From positions 1 to 7,712 of the forward strand of contig JAJXXN010000144.1 of NCBI GenBank assembly GCA_021781075.1: a stretch of DNA of 7,712 nt, read 5' to 3'. This document shows, in pieces, positions 4,742 through 7,712 of this stretch. Origin of the DNA: Acidobacteriota bacterium. Lineage in GTDB: Bacteria > Acidobacteriota > Terriglobia > Terriglobales > Acidobacteriaceae. The first letter of the stretch is position 1; every line of letters begins with the position of its first letter. Under the pieces are notes generated by a model, which worked only from the letters and a program-made list of their open reading frames with translations, had not been told where the DNA came from and ran no database searches. The position numbers and the translations under genes are program-made.

Positions 4742-6251
4742 CCCGCAAGGCGAAGGCACGAACCCCACGTCGCCCACGGCGACGCAGCCCCGCCGCGCCT
4801 TGCTCAAAACCTTACAAGCCATCATTGTTTTTGCCTCCGCGCTTCTTGCCTGGCATGAGTGGGCCAATCCGTCGCAGGGGATGGATGCGTCGATTCTCAT
4901 CGAGGCCTTCCGCATTCGTTTGCCCAAGCCGCCGGTGGCGATCCAACCCAAAGGGCACTCCATGGCGCCAACCATCTCCATTGGAGGCCAACTGACGGCG
5001 GATTCAAAGATTCTCTCCGACCCAGGCCATGAGCTCGACCCATTTTTTGCAGCGTTATGGGAGTTGGAGCAATCACCCCGAAGCGGCACCGTGACCATCC
5101 TTCACTATGGGGATTCGCCGACCACGGCCGACCTCATCACCGGCGACGTGCGCGCCAGTTTGCAGGACCGCTTCGGCGACGCCGGCCGCGGTTATACGCT
5201 GATCGCCAAGCCCTGGCCCTGGTACGGCCATCGCGGCGTTGAGGTCAGCGGGCATGGATGGCGCATCAAGACCGGCGTCGGCCTGATGCGCGAAGGCGTT
5301 TACGGCCTTGGCGGCGCGTCCTTCGAGGGTGATGCAGGCGCCAACTCCACCTTCAAACTCACGGAGAGCCAGCAGGCTTCGCTCACGGTGGAGTTTTACG
5401 CCACGCCCGAGGGAGGTTCCTTCACCGTCAGCGCGGATGGCGCGGAATTGCAAACCATCTCCACGAACGAGGGACAGGCTGGCATCAAATCCGCAAGCGT
5501 CAACCTGCCTCCCGGCACAAAATCTGTCGGCCTGCGGGTGACCTCCGGCGCAGTCCGGCTTTTCGGTGTGGACTTTCGCCGCGGGCCCGGGGTGGTATAC
5601 AGCAGCCTTGGCTTGAATGGCGCCACCACCAGCGTTCTGGCCCGCACCATGCCGCCCGAACTATGGCGCCAGGCGCTCTCCGATGCCCGGCCACAACTCA
5701 TCATCGTCAACTACGGCTCCAATGAAAGCAGCTTCGGCGCTTTTGTGCATAAAATGTATGCCGACGAATTGCGTCTGGCCATCCACCGCATTCGCACACT
5801 TTCGCCCGGCACTCCGATTCTCATCATGAGCCCGATGGACCGGGGCGAGCGCACGGGCCTGGATGAGATCCAAACCATGGCCACCATCCCCGAGATAGTG
5901 GCCATCCAGCGCAAGGTGGCCGCTGAAACCCATTGCGCATTTTTTGACACCTACGACGCGATGGGAGGTGAGGGGACCATTGCCCGCTGGTATGCGGCCA
6001 ATCCCCGGCTGGTGACCGCCGACCTGCTTCATCCCACCCCGCAGGGCGCGGCCACGGTGGCAGGCTTCTTCGTCGATGAACTCTCGCTGGGGTACGATAG
6101 ATGGAAGATGCGGCACGGCATTCAATTTTCCGCCGCCGCCATCGCCGGGCAAAAGCTTGCGCGGTTTTCAGCCGCACACGCCCGCCATGGCCGCATCCCA
6201 AGGGCGCGACAACGTCCAACCCATGAGGGGCAACCCGCAGTCACGAGGTAG
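4728..6251 (+). CDS. Membrane-anchored SGNH/GDSL hydrolase-like protein (candidate MBOAT partner)
   Basis: Starting at ATG 4728 the protein has 507 residues. A short cytoplasmic N terminus precedes a hydrophobic segment at about 23-42, probably a signal anchor placing the rest in the periplasm. SGNH blocks are visible: HYGDSPTTAD (nucleophile Ser130), LGLNGA (candidate oxyanion Gly298), YGSNES (Asn332) and DLLHPT (Asp432, His435). The classical GDSH histidine is replaced by Pro131. A beta-rich segment at about 200-290 is inserted between blocks I and II, as in Ape1-type peptidoglycan O-acetyl esterases. The ATG overlaps the MBOAT stop by 14 bases and has no obvious Shine-Dalgarno, suggesting translational coupling; a TTG at 4698 is a weaker start. 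The last about 40 residues form a basic, Ala/Arg-rich tail past the domain. It is paralogous to the next gene. Acetyltransferase (PatB/AlgJ-like role) and esterase are both possible. Confidence 0.83.
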   Translation: MAIFNPQGEGTNPTSPTATQPRRALLKTLQAIIVFASALLAWHEWANPSQGMDASILIEAFRIRLPKPPVAIQPKGHSMAPTISIGGQLTADSKILSDPGHELDPFFAALWELEQSPRSGTVTILHYGDSPTTADLITGDVRASLQDRFGDAGRGYTLIAKPWPWYGHRGVEVSGHGWRIKTGVGLMREGVYGLGGASFEGDAGANSTFKLTESQQASLTVEFYATPEGGSFTVSADGAELQTISTNEGQAGIKSASVNLPPGTKSVGLRVTSGAVRLFGVDFRRGPGVVYSSLGLNGATTSVLARTMPPELWRQALSDARPQLIIVNYGSNESSFGAFVHKMYADELRLAIHRIRTLSPGTPILIMSPMDRGERTGLDEIQTMATIPEIVAIQRKVAAETHCAFFDTYDAMGGEGTIARWYAANPRLVTADLLHPTPQGAATVAGFFVDELSLGYDRWKMRHGIQFSAAAIAGQKLARFSAAHARHGRIPRARQRPTHEGQPAVTR

Positions 6252-6280
6252 AGTGGAGTGAGCATCGATGGCCGGACAAC

Positions 6281-6288
6281 GGGGAGCA
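6281..6288 (+). promoter_or_regulatory. Ribosome binding site favouring the ATG at 6291
   Basis: The stretch GGGGAGCAGG (6281-6290) directly precedes the ATG at 6291, with GGGGAG ending 4 bases before it. A competing site, GAGG at 6245-6248, lies 9 bases before an in-frame GTG at 6258. The ATG gives a textbook signal peptide, so I prefer it; the GTG would add 11 residues. Confidence 0.5.
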
Positions 6289-6290
6289 GG

Positions 6291-7685
6291 ATGTTGCGTC
6301 CTCTTTCCCTTCTGCTGATGCTTCCTCTGCTTTTGTCGGGTTTCACATTGGCGCATGCTGTTGTCCAGCAGAAAAAAACCAGCAACGCCACGCAGGCCAA
6401 GGGTTCAAAAAACCACAGAAAAGCGCATGGCCGCTGGCGCCGCCGCGTGCATTGGCTTCCCGGCCCGCGTTTCACCGCCGTCAAGAAGGCGCAGCTCATT
6501 CACGAAATCAGCAACGAGCTCGCGGATGGCAAGTCGAGCTCGCTCGTCGACGAAAAAGCCCTTGATGGATTTTTCACCGCCTTGCTCAACCGGGCTTCCG
6601 GTGAAACCGATTCCACCGCCGGCGCAACCTTGCGTGTGCTGCAATTTGGAGATTCCCACACGGCCGCCGACATTTTCACCGCCGAGGCCCGCCGCATCTT
6701 TCAAGAAAAATTCGGCGACGGCGGCATCGGTTTCGCTTTCGCAGGCCATCCCTTCGCAGGCTACCGCGTCATCGGCTCCTCACACTCCGCCACCGCGGGG
6801 TGGACCACCTCCGGCAACCACTTTCTTTCGCTCGGCGACGCGCGCACCGGGCTTGGTGGCCTGAGCATCAGCACCGACCGCGCCAATGAGAGCGTGACCC
6901 TGGACGCTCCCTGCACTTCGCTTGAACTGGAGTACCTGATCCAGCCCGGCGGCGGCTCCATCCAGTTCACTGACAATGGCACGCCCGTCACCGAGCTTGA
7001 TACCAACGGCGCCGACTTTGCACCCGGCTCCTTCAACTACCAGTGCCCCGCGGGCGATCACCATTTTGCCGTCATCACGGAGAACGACCAGCCGGTCACA
7101 TTACTCGGCTGGGTTGCCACACAACCCGGTGTCACGTGGGAGTGCCTTGGCATCAACGGCGCCGAAGCCCCGCTGATGCTCAAGTGGGACCAGGCTCTCT
7201 TTTCGACTTATCTCAAGTCCAATGACCCAGCGCTGATTGTGCTCGCCTATGGGACCAATGAGGCCGCCAGCGCCGACTGGGATGAAACGAGCTACGCCGA
7301 ACGCTTTGCCCAACTTGTTGACACGCTGCATGGCTATGCGCCGAAAGCCTCCATCCTGGTCATCGGCCCGGCTGACCGCGCCACGGTGCAGCAACACCAC
7401 TGGCGCACCTTTGCCGGGACAGAGAAAATTGTGGCTGCGCAAAAGGCTGTTTGCGCGCGCCACAACTGCGCATTTTGGGACGAGCGTGAGCGCATGGGCG
7501 GCGCGGGCTCCATGATGGACTGGGCCGGCATTGGATGGGCACAGCCCGACCACACGCACTTTACCGCCGAGGGCTACCGGGAACTGGCGGATGCCTTCCT
7601 GCTCGACCTCATGAACAGTTTTGACGAGTACAAGCGGGACGCCGGTGCATCTGGCGCGAAGGCCACTTCTGGTACAGTTCAATAA
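6291..7685 (+). CDS. Secreted SGNH/GDSL hydrolase, Ape1-like (candidate glycan O-acetyl esterase)
   Basis: Starting at ATG 6291 the protein has 464 residues (475 if GTG 6258 is used). The signal peptide is classical: MLRPLSLLLMLPLLLSG, with probable cleavage after AHA (residue 23). A Lys/Arg/His-rich linker follows to about 50. SGNH blocks are QFGDSHTAAD (Ser122), LGINGA (Gly290), AYGTNEA (Asn323) and DHTHFT (Asp420, His423), so the full catalytic set is present. FGDGGIGF (141-148), a beta-rich insert at about 188-275, and ERMGGAGSM (400-408) match the Ape1-type plan. Ape1 enzymes remove acetyl groups from peptidoglycan in the periplasm. The protein aligns block for block with the preceding gene's product, indicating tandem duplication and divergence. 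It starts 39 bases after the upstream stop in the same operon. Other polysaccharide acetyl-esterase or acetyltransferase roles remain possible. Confidence 0.85.
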   Translation: MLRPLSLLLMLPLLLSGFTLAHAVVQQKKTSNATQAKGSKNHRKAHGRWRRRVHWLPGPRFTAVKKAQLIHEISNELADGKSSSLVDEKALDGFFTALLNRASGETDSTAGATLRVLQFGDSHTAADIFTAEARRIFQEKFGDGGIGFAFAGHPFAGYRVIGSSHSATAGWTTSGNHFLSLGDARTGLGGLSISTDRANESVTLDAPCTSLELEYLIQPGGGSIQFTDNGTPVTELDTNGADFAPGSFNYQCPAGDHHFAVITENDQPVTLLGWVATQPGVTWECLGINGAEAPLMLKWDQALFSTYLKSNDPALIVLAYGTNEAASADWDETSYAERFAQLVDTLHGYAPKASILVIGPADRATVQQHHWRTFAGTEKIVAAQKAVCARHNCAFWDERERMGGAGSMMDWAGIGWAQPDHTHFTAEGYRELADAFLLDLMNSFDEYKRDAGASGAKATSGTVQ

Positions 7686-7704
7686 ACATTCAAGGATGAC
7701 CCGG

Positions 7705-7712
7705 ATGGAAGA
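7705..7712 (+). CDS. Possible start of a further operon gene (runs off the window)
   Basis: AAGGA (7692-7696) lies 8 bases before ATG at 7705, and an in-frame ATG also occurs at 7696. Only two or three codons are in the window, so product and even reality are unknown. The 19-base gap from the preceding stop would fit the same operon. Confidence 0.25.

Noticed and set aside
4532..5098. 188-codon minus-strand open frame across the MBOAT/SGNH junction
   Set aside because: Antisense to two well-supported genes and without recognisable protein features.
6076..6261. Frameshift into the next frame near the end of the first SGNH gene, whose stop would overlap the GTG at 6258
   Set aside because: The alternative tail is also featureless, so nothing in the sequence favours a frameshift over the plain reading; noted only as a check for read data.
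7101..7682. Long open frame (193 codons) on the minus strand opposite the second SGNH gene
   Set aside because: It is fully antisense to a gene with a signal peptide and a complete SGNH catalytic set; its translation shows no domain and is explained by GC-rich codon bias.

Overview
The window looks like chromosomal DNA of a GC-rich, Gram-negative, respiring bacterium, most likely an Acidobacteriota member (Terriglobia-like). This is inferred from family resemblance only. The outer-membrane barrel with its basic linker and YRWG end, and the membrane-anchored monohaem cytochrome with its TDDPPGET/NGIRLTGMP-like stretch, both resemble families I associate with that phylum. No phylogenetic marker gene is present to settle the point. 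I see no mobile element, CRISPR array, tRNA or rRNA.

Layout: (1) positions 2-325, the 3' end of a class I fumarate hydratase; (2) a 143-base convergent gap with a hairpin and a probable bidirectional terminator; (3) a minus-strand outer-membrane beta-barrel gene (469-1200) carrying a run of nine C; (4) a divergent plus-strand c-type cytochrome (1374-1946), followed by a possible 37-residue membrane peptide (1990-2103); (5) a second probable bidirectional terminator (2107-2128) shared with a convergent RlpA-like gene (2152-2841, minus); (6) a 505-base non-coding region with several inverted repeats; (7) a plus-strand operon running off the right edge: an AlgI/PatA-type MBOAT O-acyltransferase (3347-4741), an SGNH hydrolase-like protein that overlaps it by 14 bases (4728-6251), and a second, paralogous SGNH protein (6291-7685), possibly followed by another gene starting at 7705.

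The most interesting part is the MBOAT-SGNH-SGNH operon. MBOAT proteins of this class move acyl groups, normally acetyl, across the inner membrane, and SGNH partners place the groups on, or remove them from, periplasmic glycans. Examples are alginate acetylation (AlgI/AlgJ/AlgX) and peptidoglycan acetylation (PatA/PatB/Ape1). Both SGNH proteins here have an Ape1-like plan, with a beta-rich insert between the nucleophile block and the NGA block. One appears membrane-anchored with an altered GDSP motif; the other appears secreted with the classical GDSH motif. A transferase/esterase division of labour on a cell-wall or extracellular glycan is a reasonable but unproven reading. The nearby RlpA-like gene (a peptidoglycan-acting family) is compatible with a cell-envelope theme but is divergently transcribed.
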